Assembly: GCF_964204645.1 (NCBI RefSeq)
Contig: NC_134030.1
Coordinates: 13,360,447 to 13,420,446, forward strand
Reading direction: 5' to 3'
DNA length: 60,000 nucleotides
Source of the DNA: Tubulanus polymorphus
Lineage: Eukaryota; Nemertea; Palaeonemertea; Tubulaniformes; Tubulanidae
This document shows, piece by piece, positions 43,469 through 56,900 of this stretch (the stretch's first letter is position 1; every line of letters begins with the position of its first letter). The notes beneath the pieces are model-generated. The model saw nothing but the letters and a program-made list of their open reading frames with translations, ran no database searches and was not told the DNA's origin. The translations under genes were made by a program, and so were the position numbers.

Positions 43469-44310
43469 TTAGGAAGCTACATGCTTTGAGTTACCAAGGG
43501 GGGATTTAAAGAAATAGAATTAGAAAAACGAATGCAATGCGAGTTTTTTCACTGTTGATAGGAATAATTTTTGCTAGGATTTATTTTCGACCAATGAACC
43601 TTCGTGGAACATTTTTCATAGTATATATATATTCCTTAGCCTTATTTATCAACTTAGTATCGGGTTTTCTTTCGTAATCATCACTCACAAATCATCAATA
43701 TAGATAGAAGATATACATACCCCAAGAAATAAGAGATTGTACGCCTACATGTATTTGTAGCAAAACTTAGAATTCACCTAATCATTAAATGCAAACGATT
43801 CGCTTCTCTAAGAACTTTTGCGATCGCTTACTATGAAGCCCGTTTCAAAAGATCTTTCGCATGATCATACCTTTACTAACACAAATAAGGTGTCGTGTCT
43901 CTTTGGTCTATTTTGTTTTGCTATTTCTTTGAAATGTGTAAATATTTGTATAATGTCAAGCCGTGTCCATATTTTACATCAAAACAGATTTGCGAAATTT
44001 CTGCCTCCTTGAATTTAAATATAGATACGTTCATACCGATTCGATTATTTGACCAATTAGGTCAAAGATCAAAGATATATTCGACACCACCAAAGCTCGG
44101 TAAATTTATTTTAAAAGACCCAACTTATTTAGATTTCTATCGTATTTTCAAATCAGTTACACGGTGTCAGATCCCAACTCTAATTAAAATCAACCGCCCA
44201 AACTTAACTGAATACGACACTCCGTGGTGTCCAATTTATTCAATATTGCATTCGCCGGTTAGAATTCACCACGAACCAAACATATGATAAATGTCGATGT
44301 TTTTCTTTAC
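43469..44310. other. no gene recognised
   Basis: A 130-codon ORF at 43895-44287 has no motif and overlaps the candidate gene's intron on the other strand. Confidence 0.4.
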
Positions 44311-44843
44311 CTGATGTATTACTCGGTATTTCTGGTGTTTGGTCTCTTTGTTCGATATCTGACTGATGGTCGTCGCCACTTCCTGTACTAGATAATCTCT
44401 GGTAATGGTGCTGCTGTAGAGTCAGTGAGGCTGGTATAGCTGCAACTGCCCCTGTTGAAGATGTTGTTATCGATTCCGTTGCATATCCGTAAGGGGCCGA
44501 ATATACGGATGGTGAAAGAGTTAGTTGAGACTGGTGATATCCTACTCCAGTTCTAATGTACGATCCTGTAGATTGTGGATTTGTTCCAGCAGTTGCAGCC
44601 GGCAATAACCCGTGCGATGTCACAGTACGTGGATCGAACAATAATCTCGGACTAATTAAAGCCTGTGGCATAAACGTGGTATAAGTATACGGGTGTAAAG
44701 TGTGCGGTAGTCCGGGGTAACATGGTAAAATGCCGTGTTGTCCAGTTTGGCCAGGTACTCGTTCCGTAATGGCATACATGTTCTCCGATTCCAGGTGGCG
44801 TTTGCCAGCAAAAGTTGAACCGAGTTTCCGAAACGAATGAGTC
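44311..44843 (-). CDS. candidate host exon, Ser/Thr/Pro-rich protein
   Basis: On the minus strand an open frame of about 177 codons is bounded upstream by an acceptor-like AATTCAG (exon start 44843) and downstream by a donor-like CAG|GTAAAG (exon end 44311). Length 533 bp. The peptide is low-complexity: rich in Tyr, Pro, Ser, Thr and Gln, with LPHTLHPYTYTTFMPQ and TLSPSVYSAPYGYA, followed by SSTGSGDDHQSDIEQRDQTP. This is the style of C-terminal regions of transcription factors or RNA-binding proteins. I do not recognise the gene. No neighbouring exon is identified, so it may be an isolated internal exon of a gene with long introns. Confidence 0.4.
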
Positions 44844-47366
44844 CTGAATTGGCCGTTGAACTCGAGTTCAGTCCCTGATCGGCTACAAACACTCTAACCC
44901 GGTGCTTGGTCGCTTTAATAGATCTGGGTCATTGATTACGCTAGACAGTTTTCTCGTTTTTTATTGTAAATCCCACAGTCCTGCTGCTACATTACAGACT
45001 CACGTATTTGCGTTCGAAAGCTAGAATACCCAGTGAGTGTCATCGAGAATAACTTAGCGAAACTTGTCCCATTAAATACTAGGGCGGTAACTCTGTTCTT
45101 TAACGCTGAACCGACAACTGTCACGTGGTGTGTACAATAGCTGTTGGTTGGCCAAACGGGTGACAGTGGAATGATTGATGGGTTCGCAATGCGAGCTCCG
45201 CCAAAGCAATAAACTGTTATTAATGAAATGATGAATGAGCAACTTAAGCTTAACGTTTCTACCTGATAGGCTGTTCCACCGTATGTTCAACTTTGTAGGA
45301 TATGCTATAAACGTATAGCGTTTTAAGTTCACTGCTTGATCGGGATTAAGTTTGATGATTTTACCCATGCAAAACTTATTTTACCATATCCATCTAAATC
45401 CTACCACTAAAAATACCTTTTTGCAATAGTTTTCCTAATCTAAAAACTCAAGCTAACATTTTTTGTAACCTACCACATCTTATATTGACCCTTAAACTAC
45501 ACTTTCCCATTATCAAGGATGCATTAACGATACGGGCTTTACACATACGAAACATTTATGACTGTCTGTAAAATTTGTCCAGACATCTCCAAAGTTTACA
45601 AGAAAAGGCAACGCGACTAATACGACCGAGCCCAATATGCGCTAAATATCTAAGATCTTTTGCGTTATAGGTACAATTTCGAACGCTTAAAAATCGACAC
45701 TTTAATAGCCACTCAAAACCTCAAACCACTGAATGGTAGATATACCGTATATGCATGTATTAGAAATACTTGTATCTGGTACGCATAGTATAGATTTAAT
45801 GTTATCAAAACATGTGCTTCATTCATTCCTTATCGATCCTTTCGTTGACTGATAAGTTCATTGGGCGGTTTCATTTTCGACTGGACCAATTATTAGCAAC
45901 CAAAAGGTCAATTCAGCTACGTTCTGAATTATGGAATGGACGTAATCTGTTAAGACAGAAACCGGTTCCAAGGTCCGCTCTTTATCTTAACTGGGAATCT
46001 GCGATGTGAACTTAATTGAAATAAGCTCGGCATTTGATCGTCTTCACGCTTATTAAATGTAGTATTCATGTATAAAGAACTAAAATATCACGTTATAGGA
46101 ACATATTTTGTTCAGTTATTATGCTGGCAAGAATATTCAACTTAAGAACACGGTTGGCTTGCTTTGTTTGATGATGACCGACAACTTGTAAACTAGAACA
46201 TTGATGAAAATTACCATGCTCCAGAATTGAATTTTGGCATGACTTTTCGGAGATTTACCTTGCCGGTTTTTCATTCCATCGATAAGTATAACTAAAATAC
46301 GTTTTATTTATCTCGAGGGTCTTCCACCTTTGGGCTGGGTGCAGGTTAAGGCAATTGACTCACATCATACTTCACTATAATAAATGAATTATAAGTAAAA
46401 TTGAAATTATTTGTAGTTTGCAGGAGGGTAATTACGTACAACTTTGCCATAACCCAACTATATTTATTTTGATAAATGTCTTTAGACCATACCCCACCTA
46501 ATCTAAACCCAAACCTAAAGCCCACCTTACTATGCAACTGGGGCCCGAATCCAGGTAAAATGACAGAGGTTGAAATGCCAAAAGAAAAATCACACCATAG
46601 GTAAAAATGCCAGGGGTAAAAATGCCAGAGGGAAATATGATGAAAATTGAGTGAAGAATTTATTAATATTGGACCTGAAAATTCTTATTTCCACTAGATT
46701 TTACGTAATGAATGCACAGTTTAGAACACATTCCGGCCTAAGATGAAAAAAAAAATTAATGACAAATTTGTAATCACAAATCTATAAAATAAAGTCTAAC
46801 ATAAGCAAAGGATTCATTAAAAATTATTGCTATTTTTATTTTGAGATTATTGGAAATTAGAAAATTAACACATGTTCTTATATAATTGTAATCAAAAAAG
46901 GAACGTAGTCATGATATATAACACGTTTCTAAATTAATGAATATTAACAAATGTACAAACGAATGGGCAGAGTTTACGTATTGAATGCACAGTTTGCCAT
47001 GCAAACATAGGCTAGATTTTTTCAGGGTCATACATTGCTGTATATTGCTGATTATAACTTGAGAATTCTTTTTTAGCAAATTGTGATAATCATTGGAACC
47101 AAAAAGTATCACAGGCACTGAATAACGCAGGAGAGTAATGATAACGAAAAATGAATATAATATTCGTGTGACCTATGGCGTGAAATTACTCACTTCAAGG
47201 TTAACAATCGGTTATCGCGGTTAAAAATCACTAAACGATGTCGGGATGAAATTGAGTCGGGTCGCCTTTGATGTTTGCGAGTAAATTATTTAATTATCGT
47301 CAATTACACGCAATCTTATGTCTAATGGTACCACGACGCTATTGCTTTTGACGGTCGACCCATAAA
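44844..47366. other. no gene recognised
   Basis: Short ORFs only. A small tandem of GTAAAAATGCCAG-type words is at about 46550-46635. It would be intron or intergenic DNA if the candidate exon is real. Confidence 0.4.
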
Positions 47367-49373
<2,007 letters not shown>

Positions 49374-49520
49374 TAACGATTAAGAGAAATTAGTGAAATT
49401 ACGCGCACTCACCGGGGATCGAACCCGGGTCTTGTGCGTAGAAAGCAAGCGTGCTAGCCAGTACACAGAACTAGTACACTTGGTCAGCGGGTATACAGCT
49501 TCTCCTAATATGCGTAACAC
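49374..49520 (-). repeat. tRNA-derived SINE, copy 1
   Basis: On the minus strand a B-box GGGTTCGATCCCCGG and a TACTGGCTAGCACGC region form a tRNA-like head. The sequences flanking it match copy 2. The 5' acceptor half does not pair with the 3' half, so it is not a functional tRNA gene. The A box is damaged in this copy. Confidence 0.7.
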
Positions 49521-49659
49521 TGCCCTCCCCTCTAATTTCGGCTGCCCTCAGGCGATTTTAAAAATATATTTTATTACTATTATTGATAGATGATTATTAT
49601 GAATATTTCATAGAATATTTCAACAGAATTCTGTTGCCCGATTCGGGGTCTCCACCGAT
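49521..49659. other. spacer between SINE copies
   Basis: AT-rich spacer, nothing recognised. Confidence 0.4.
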
Positions 49660-49810
49660 ATAACGATTAAGAGAAGTGACAGTGAAATTACGCGCACTCA
49701 CCGGGGATCGAACCCGGGTCTTGATTTCAGAAAGCAAGCGTGCTAGCCAGTAGACCAATAGAACTAGTCCACTTGGTCAGTGGTTATACAGCTTTTCGTA
49801 TATGCGTAAC
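49660..49810 (-). repeat. tRNA-derived SINE, copy 2
   Basis: Same family as 49374-49520, in the same orientation, with a better A box (TGGTCTACTGG) and an identical B box. About 290 bp separates equivalent positions. Confidence 0.72.
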
Positions 49811-50464
49811 ATTTGTGCCTTGACATTTAAAGGGCACCAGCATTACCCAGCCATTACTTTTTTGCGGTTCTGCATAGTATGTTAGGACGTCGTATTAACA
49901 TGTATGATTTCCAAGCAAATACAGATTACTTGCAGAAAACCTGTGGTAACTATTGTCATTTTCAGGCCAGGTCAAACTTTTCGATTCATTGCCCCGTGAA
50001 CATAATAAGAGCATTGTATAATGTACGTATGAATATATTTTGATACATGTTCTCTCTACTGCCATGCGGTATCCCGTGCCCAGAATTCATTTGTAAATCT
50101 TTTATATTTCTCATTTTAAACACAACTGCGATACAACCCAGAACTATGGTGGCTGATAAGGGCCAAATACAATAATTTTCACACGACCTCGATTATATTA
50201 AAACACAAAACGAAACTTATAGAGCAAAAACGAACTCTTCGTTTTTGCTAGGGCGCAAAAACGAAAAATCATAGAGCAAAAATGAATATTTTACATTACT
50301 CACTCTCTCTACTCTAAACTAGTGAAGAATCGTTACTACAGAGTTGTAAGCCTTGCCTCCGGCTGTAACGACTCGGGCAATGGTAATGCGAGTTGTGAAT
50401 TGGCAATCTCAGCGTGAAGCACACGAACTGTAAGTTTCAAGTAAGAACCAGTACATCGTACTAT
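49811..50464. other. no gene recognised
   Basis: Includes a small hairpin at about 50227-50248 built on CAAAAACGA/TCGTTTTTG. Otherwise unremarkable. Confidence 0.4.
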
Positions 50465-53160
50465 ACGATTCTCACTTCCCTTCTTTTATGTAATATTTGA
50501 ATAGAATTATACATCAATTACAGGAAAGGAGGTGATACATGAAATTATATTTAAAGGAAGAAACAGACAAGCTATCACGAATTTGATGTGGGATGCTATT
50601 CCAGATCTTGGGACCAGACATATTTTTATGGAGAATAACCTGTGGGTTGTGCGAAAATACGGTTTATTGAGATCCTGTACATTGCGTAGAATTCTTAACT
50701 GTCACTCATTTTAAAAGACAATGAATACATGAAGTTATGGGCACTAGATGATGGACTAGTTTATATATAAAGACCGCTGTAAGAAACTTATCAATATCAG
50801 CAAGATTAAGAAATCTGCCAAGTTTAAACGGAGGGGCCGTACATATATGCAAGAAATGGGGCATTGGATACAACGCGAATTGCTTTCTTTGAAGGAAGCA
50901 ATTTGACTTTCTTTGACTTGTTTATACGTCCATAATCAAACCGATCGCTCGTGAAACTTTACTAGAAATATAGTCTATATGAGGAGACCATTGTAACACA
51001 CCTAAGAATTTCGAGGTATCAGTTTACCAAAGATTATATAGCTTGTTCTATTTATATTTAGGGAGAGTTTGTTTAATCTAAACGAGGAAGAGAGCCGCTT
51101 TAGCTCATTGTTACTTTTAATAACGAGAGCTATTGGGTCTTTATTGCTGTAAAATATAGTAGTGTCATCTGCGAACAGGATGAAGTTGAGAGGCTTTAGT
51201 AATATCGTTGATGTAGAGTTAGAATAGAAGAGGTCCGAGAATTGATCCTTGAGGTACTCCACAAATTATAGATTGTTTCGAAGAAAATGCACCGTTGTAA
51301 GAAACATTCAGTGTTCTTTCTTTTAGATAGCTAGTGAACCAAGAACACCTTTCTGTAATTTGCTGACGAGTATGCCATGGTTGATTGTGTCGAATACTTT
51401 TGAAAGGTCGATGAATATTCCCACAGTAACGTAACCCTCTTCAGTTAATTTGGAAATTTGATCAGTGAAACCAAGAAGGGCAAGCTCAGCGGAGTAACCC
51501 TTCCTAAAACCGTATTGCTTTGGTGATAATACATTGTGTTTTTTGATAAATGAAATGTACTTCGCTCCAGTATCTTTGAGAAACAAGATAACATTGAAAT
51601 CGGTCGATAATTCGATATAATCTCCCTAGAACCGTTCTTAAATAGAGGAATTACTTTAGCAATTTTAAACTGAGTGGAAGCAATACCTGTTACATAAGAA
51701 CGATTAAAAACGTGTAAGAGAGGAGACAATATTTCATATATTGTGTTTGTATGTATGATATTATTATTATGTATTGATAATCTTTGGTTTAATATCATCA
51801 GGGCACGTCCCATTATCGCCGTCCATACTACTTACAATGCTTAAGATTTCAGATTGTATGATAGGTGAAAGGTAAATATTGTCCTCAATCCTAGCGTCAA
51901 GGTACACAGAAGCTGGTGATGATGGTGTCTTAGCTGCAAGGTCAGGCCCAATATTAACGAAGAAGGTATTTAATGCGTCAGCAACTTGATCAGTTGTCAG
52001 AAGAAGTCCATCGCGAGACTTAAATTGAGGGATAGACTGATCTTGGATAGAAGTTCCCACTACTTTATTGAGAGTTTCCCAGGTTTTCCGTAGATCATGT
52101 ATAACTTTCAAAAGTGATTCAGAATAATACTTTTTTCAGCAGTTTTAAAAGTCTCTCTGTTTGGTGCTGTACTGGAAACGATTCATCATATATGAATTTG
52201 TTTCTATCAAAAAATAAATTTTATGCTTGATTAGGGTCAGGTTCAGTAACGACAGGATTCCAATCTGTCATTAGTTGTCTGGTTTTCAAGTCGCGGGTCT
52301 TAGCCTCGGTTATAGGTCGAGAGGAAATGACGCTTCTATGAGAACTGTGTTTATGTATGAAATAGTGGATGACAAAAGTAGAGAAGTGATCGGAAATATC
52401 GGTGGTCACAATACCTGAACGTGTTGAGTAATGATGAATAACATTAGAATATATGTGGTCAATGCAATAGGCGGTATATTCAGTGACGCGGGTCGGTTGG
52501 GAGATCAGAGGATTAAGCGAGAAGGTCAAAATATTATTGAGTAAAGCCTCGGTAGCTGCATTATTACTAAGTTTAGTGAGATCAATGATAAAGTCACCTA
52601 GTATGTAAACGTTGTTATGGGTAATTCGGATAGTGAACCATTTATTTCATCAATAAAGTGATCAATGGGATGACCTAAATTTTTGTACATGACGCCGATT
52701 GTTACTTTTTCTCTTAGGAGACAAATTAACTTTGCACAATAGAAGTTAAAAGCATGTTGATCGAATTTATAGGTCGTCACGGATTTTGTATTCGGAACAA
52801 TTATCAAAATAAAGTGCCACACCCCCAGAATGATTGAAGTAACTATTGAAAAATATACTATTGTAACCATCCAAGGCATCAAAGAGTATGATTAGCATTT
52901 CCATCAGATGCACACGTTTCGGTAACGCAAACAATGCTAGGTAAATTAACAAATGCATGGAAGGTGTCTCCTAAAGACTTACAATTCTTATCAAAGCTTC
53001 TGATGTAGGCATGGTAGATCCACGTCCCGTGCTTTCGCGAAGGAAAGTTGATAAGCTGGTTAAGCTGATCGATTGAGTAGTATGAATCATCAACGTTATC
53101 CCCATCGCTGGCTTGATCGAAATTGAAGTCATTTAACATCCCAAATCATGCGTTCAGAAT
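50465..53160 (-). mobile_element. Jockey-superfamily LINE, degraded
   Basis: Minus-strand pieces in order. Endonuclease: NLPSIVCVTETCASDGN, HSGGVALYFDN and SDHFSTFVIHYF (about 53140-52220). Pre-RT: FKSRDGLLLTTDQVADALNTFF. Reverse transcriptase: NYRPISMLSCFSKILE, PKQYGFRKGYSAELAL, FIDLSKVFDTINHGIL and the catalytic box FADDTTIFYSNKD (about 51165). After that: WSPHIDYISSKVSRAIGL and a C-terminal IWNSIPHQIRDS (about 50600). Frameshifts separate most parts. The motif set fits the CR1/Crack/Daphne side of the Jockey superfamily, and it is a different family from the LINE at 3178-5262. The borders are approximate. Confidence 0.85.
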
Positions 53161-53715
53161 TAGGAGGAACAAGTATTGCCTGCCATAAAAATGATAAATC
53201 GATAATAGTTTACCACAATTGACAATATATTGTAGAAGATGTCATGTCTATATCTGATGCTTTTAACAGAGAAAACGAAACATGAATATAGCTGTAACAA
53301 CTACCATTTACAGTGCACTCGGGAACTAGCTTGTCAAAATAAATCCAAAGTCATCAATTCCAATTCCATCTTGATGAAATATCTTTTATTCAAATGCTTG
53401 GTCGGCTACCGACCGCAACAACTGCTCAGTACAAACTTCCCACTAAAAGTGTGTGTCGTGTCTCCAATTCTATCTCAACTCGACTCTAAGGTATATATAA
53501 TATGAAAACAAAAACAAAAACAGACAGAGGGGTACGTGGTATTTCACAATACATGTGGAACAAGGCATTTGACATTGAAATATTGACTAATCTACTGGCA
53601 CATTTGCCATCTCAATATCGCTTTAGAGATGGTCGCGATCGTTTCCAAAAAATTAATGAGCATCCAATAAATCACGACACTATTCCTTTTATTCCAAAAA
53701 GTTATGTCTTTTTAA
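53161..53715. other. no gene recognised
   Basis: Short ORFs at 53239 and 53502 have no motif. Confidence 0.35.
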
Positions 53716-53995
53716 TCAATCGCAAACAGAACACAAATTTTGAATTTTCTCATCGAGAATAGAAATATCGCCTGCGGTTTCCTCGGTAGAATACACATTA
53801 TTTACTAAGATGCACTGGTCAGGGACATGATTTTGGATTTTTTCGAAATTGAGATCCAGCTCACTCGCGCTAAAAATTGAGTTACTCACGAATTCAAGTA
53901 GCTTTGATGTGTCTAACTGCTCCGGTTGTAAAATATCCACTGACAAATGCTCATTATCCCAGTCTAAGATGAAAACAACGTCGAAAACATCAAGT
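53716..53995 (-). other. unexplained acidic ORF beside the satellite
   Basis: A minus-strand frame of about 94 codons, continuous with satellite-derived sequence upstream. The non-satellite part reads as a normal-complexity acidic peptide (FDVVFILDWDNEHLSVDILQ, SKLLEFVSNSIFSASELDLN). It could be an exon or unrecognised transposon piece. No splice site or start is convincing. Confidence 0.3.
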
Positions 53996-56900
53996 TCTCC
54001 CCGTATCTGAAAATGTCGATGCGCAAAAGCTCTCAAATCGACGGGAAAAGCACATTTCGACCCGAAAACATCGTTCAGCGCGAGAAAAGACGTTTTCTCA
54101 TCAGATCTTCCCCGTATCGAGAAAATGAAAATGTCGATGCGCAAAAGCGCTCAAATCGACGGGAAAAGCACATTTCGACCCGAAAACGTCGTTCAGCGCG
54201 AGAAAAGACGTTTTCTCATCAAGTTTTCCCCGTATCGAAAAAAATGAAAATGTCGATGGGCAAAAGCGCTCAAATCGACGGGAAAAGCACATTTCGACCC
54301 GAAAACGTCGTTCAGTGCGAGAAAAGATGTTTTCTCATCAAATTTTCTCCGAATCAAAAAAATGAAATTGTCGATGCGCAAAAGCGCTCAAATAGACGGA
54401 AAAAGCACATTTCGACCAGAAAACGTCGTTCAGCGCGAGAAAAGACGTTTTCTCATCAAGTTTTCTCCGAATCGAAAAAATGAAAATGTCAATGCGCAAA
54501 AGCGCTCAAATCGACGGGAAAAGCACATTTCGACACATTTCAACCCGAAAACGTCGTTCAGCGCGAGAAAAGACGTTTTCTCATCAAGTTTTCCCCGTAT
54601 CGAAAAAATGAAATTGTCTATGCGCAAAAGTGCTCAAATCAACGGAAAAAGCACATTTCGACCCGAAAACGTCGTTCAGCGCGAGAAAAGACGTTTTCTC
54701 ATCAAGTTTTCCCCGTATCGAAAAAATGAAATTGTCTATGCGCAAAAGTGCTCAAATCAACGGAAAAAGCACATTTCGACCCGAAAACGTCGTTCAGCGC
54801 GAGAAAAGACGTTTTCTCATCAAGTTTTCCCCGTATCGAAAAAATGAAAATGTCGATGCGCAAAAGCGCTCAAATCGACGGGAAAAGCACATTTCGACAC
54901 ATTTCGACCCGAAAACGTCGTTCAGCGCGAGAAAAGATGTTTTCTCATCAAGTTTTCTCCGTATCAAAAAAATGAAATTGTCGATGCGCAAACGCGCTCA
55001 AATCGACGGAAAAAGCACATTTCGACCCGAAAACGTCGTTCAGCGCGAGAAAAGACGTTTTCTCATCAAGTTTTCTCCGAATCGAAAAAATGAAAATGTC
55101 AATGCGCAAAACCGCACAAATCGGCGGCAAAAGCACATTTCGACACATTTGAACCGAAAACGTCGTTCAGCGCGAGAAAAGACGTTTTCTCATCAAGTTT
55201 TCCCCGTATCAAAAAAAATGAAATTGTCGGTGCGCAAAAGCGCTCAAATCGACGGAAAAAACACATTTCGACCCGAAAACGTCGTTCAGCGCGAGAAAAG
55301 ACGTTTTCTCATCAAGTTTTCTCCGAATCGAAAAAATGAAAATGTCAATGCGCAAAACCGCACAAATCGGCGGGAAAAGCACATTTCGACACATTTGAAC
55401 CGAAAACGTCGTTCAGCGCGAGAAAAAACGTTTTCTCATCAAGTTATCCCCGTATCGAAAAAAATGAAAATGTCGGTGCGCAAAAGTGCTGAAATCGAAG
55501 GGAAAAGCACATTTCGACCCGAAAACATCGTTCAGCGCGAGAAAAGACGTTTTCTCATCAAGTTTTCTCCGTATCGAAAAATGAAATTGTCGATGCGCAA
55601 AAGCGCTCAAATCGACGGGAAAAGCACATTTCGACCCGAAAACGTTTTTCAGCGCGAGAAAAGACGTTTTCTCATCAGATCTTCTCTGTATCGAAAAACG
55701 AAAATGTCGATGCGCAAAAGCGCTCAAATCGACGGGAAAAGCACATTTCGAAACGAAAACGTATTTCAGCGCGTGACAAGACGTTTTCTCATCAGATCTT
55801 CCCCGTATCGAAAAAATGAAATGTCGATGCGCAAAACCGCTCAAATCGGCGGGAAAAGCACATTTCGACACATTTGACCCGAAAAAGTCGTTCAGCGCGA
55901 GAAAAGAGGTTTTCTCATCAAGTTTTCCCCGTATCGAAAAAAGGAAAATGTCGATGCGCAAAAGCGCTCAAATCGACGGGAAAAGCACATTTCGACCCGA
56001 AAACGTCGTTCAGCGCGAGAAAAGACGTTTTCTCATCAGATCTTCCCCGTATCGAAAAATTAAAATGTCGATGCGCAAAACCGCTCAAATCGGCGGGAAA
56101 AGGAAATTTCGACACATTTGACCCGAAAACGTCGTTCAGCGCGAGAAAAGACGTTTTCTCATCAAGTTCTCCCTGTATCGAAAAAATGGAACTGTCGATG
56201 CGCAAAAGCGCTCAAATCGACGGGAAAAGCACATTTCGACCCGAAAACGTCGTTCAGCGCGAGAAAAGACGTTTTCTCACCAAGTTTTCCCCGTATCGAA
56301 AAAAATGAAAATGTCGATGCGCAAAAGCGCTCAAATCGACGGGAAAAGCACATTTCGACCCGAAAAACGTCGTTCAGCGCGAGAAAAGACGTTTTCTCAC
56401 CAAGTTTTCTCCGTATCGAAAAAATGAAATTGTCGATGCGCAAAAGCGCTCAAATCGACGGAAAAAGCACATTTCGACCAGAAAACGTCGTTCAGCGCGA
56501 GAAAAGACGTTTTCTCATTAAGTTTTCCCCGTATCGAAAAAATGAAAATGTCGATGCGCAAAAGCGCTCAAATCGACGAGAAAAGCACATTTCGACCCAG
56601 AAACGTCGTTCAGCGCGAGAAAAGACGTTTTCTCATCGAGTTTTCCCCGTATCGAAAAAATGAAAATGTCGGTGCGCAAAAGGGCTCAAATCGACGGGAA
56701 AAGCACATTTCGACACATTTCGAACCGAAAACGTCGTTCAGCGCGAGAAAAGACGTTTTCTCATCAAGTTTTCCCCGTATCAAAAACATTAAATTGTCGA
56801 TGCGCAGAAGCGCTCAAATCGACGGGAAAAGCACATTTCTACCCGAAAAGTGCGTTCAGCGCGAGAAAAGACGTTTTCTCATCAAGTTTTCCCCGTATCG

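Noticed and set aside
43895-44287. 130-codon plus-strand ORF
   Set aside because: No motif, no splice or start context of note, and it overlaps the region next to the candidate minus-strand exon.
49397-49490. Functional tRNA gene on the minus strand
   Set aside because: The B box is good, but the 5' and 3' acceptor halves do not pair and the same sequence recurs with flanking similarity, so SINE heads fit better.
54630-55877. 415-codon ORF with repeated peptide units
   Set aside because: It consists only of satellite monomers. Equivalent open frames occur on both strands and in several phases, and monomer length varies out of frame, so protein coding is not supported.
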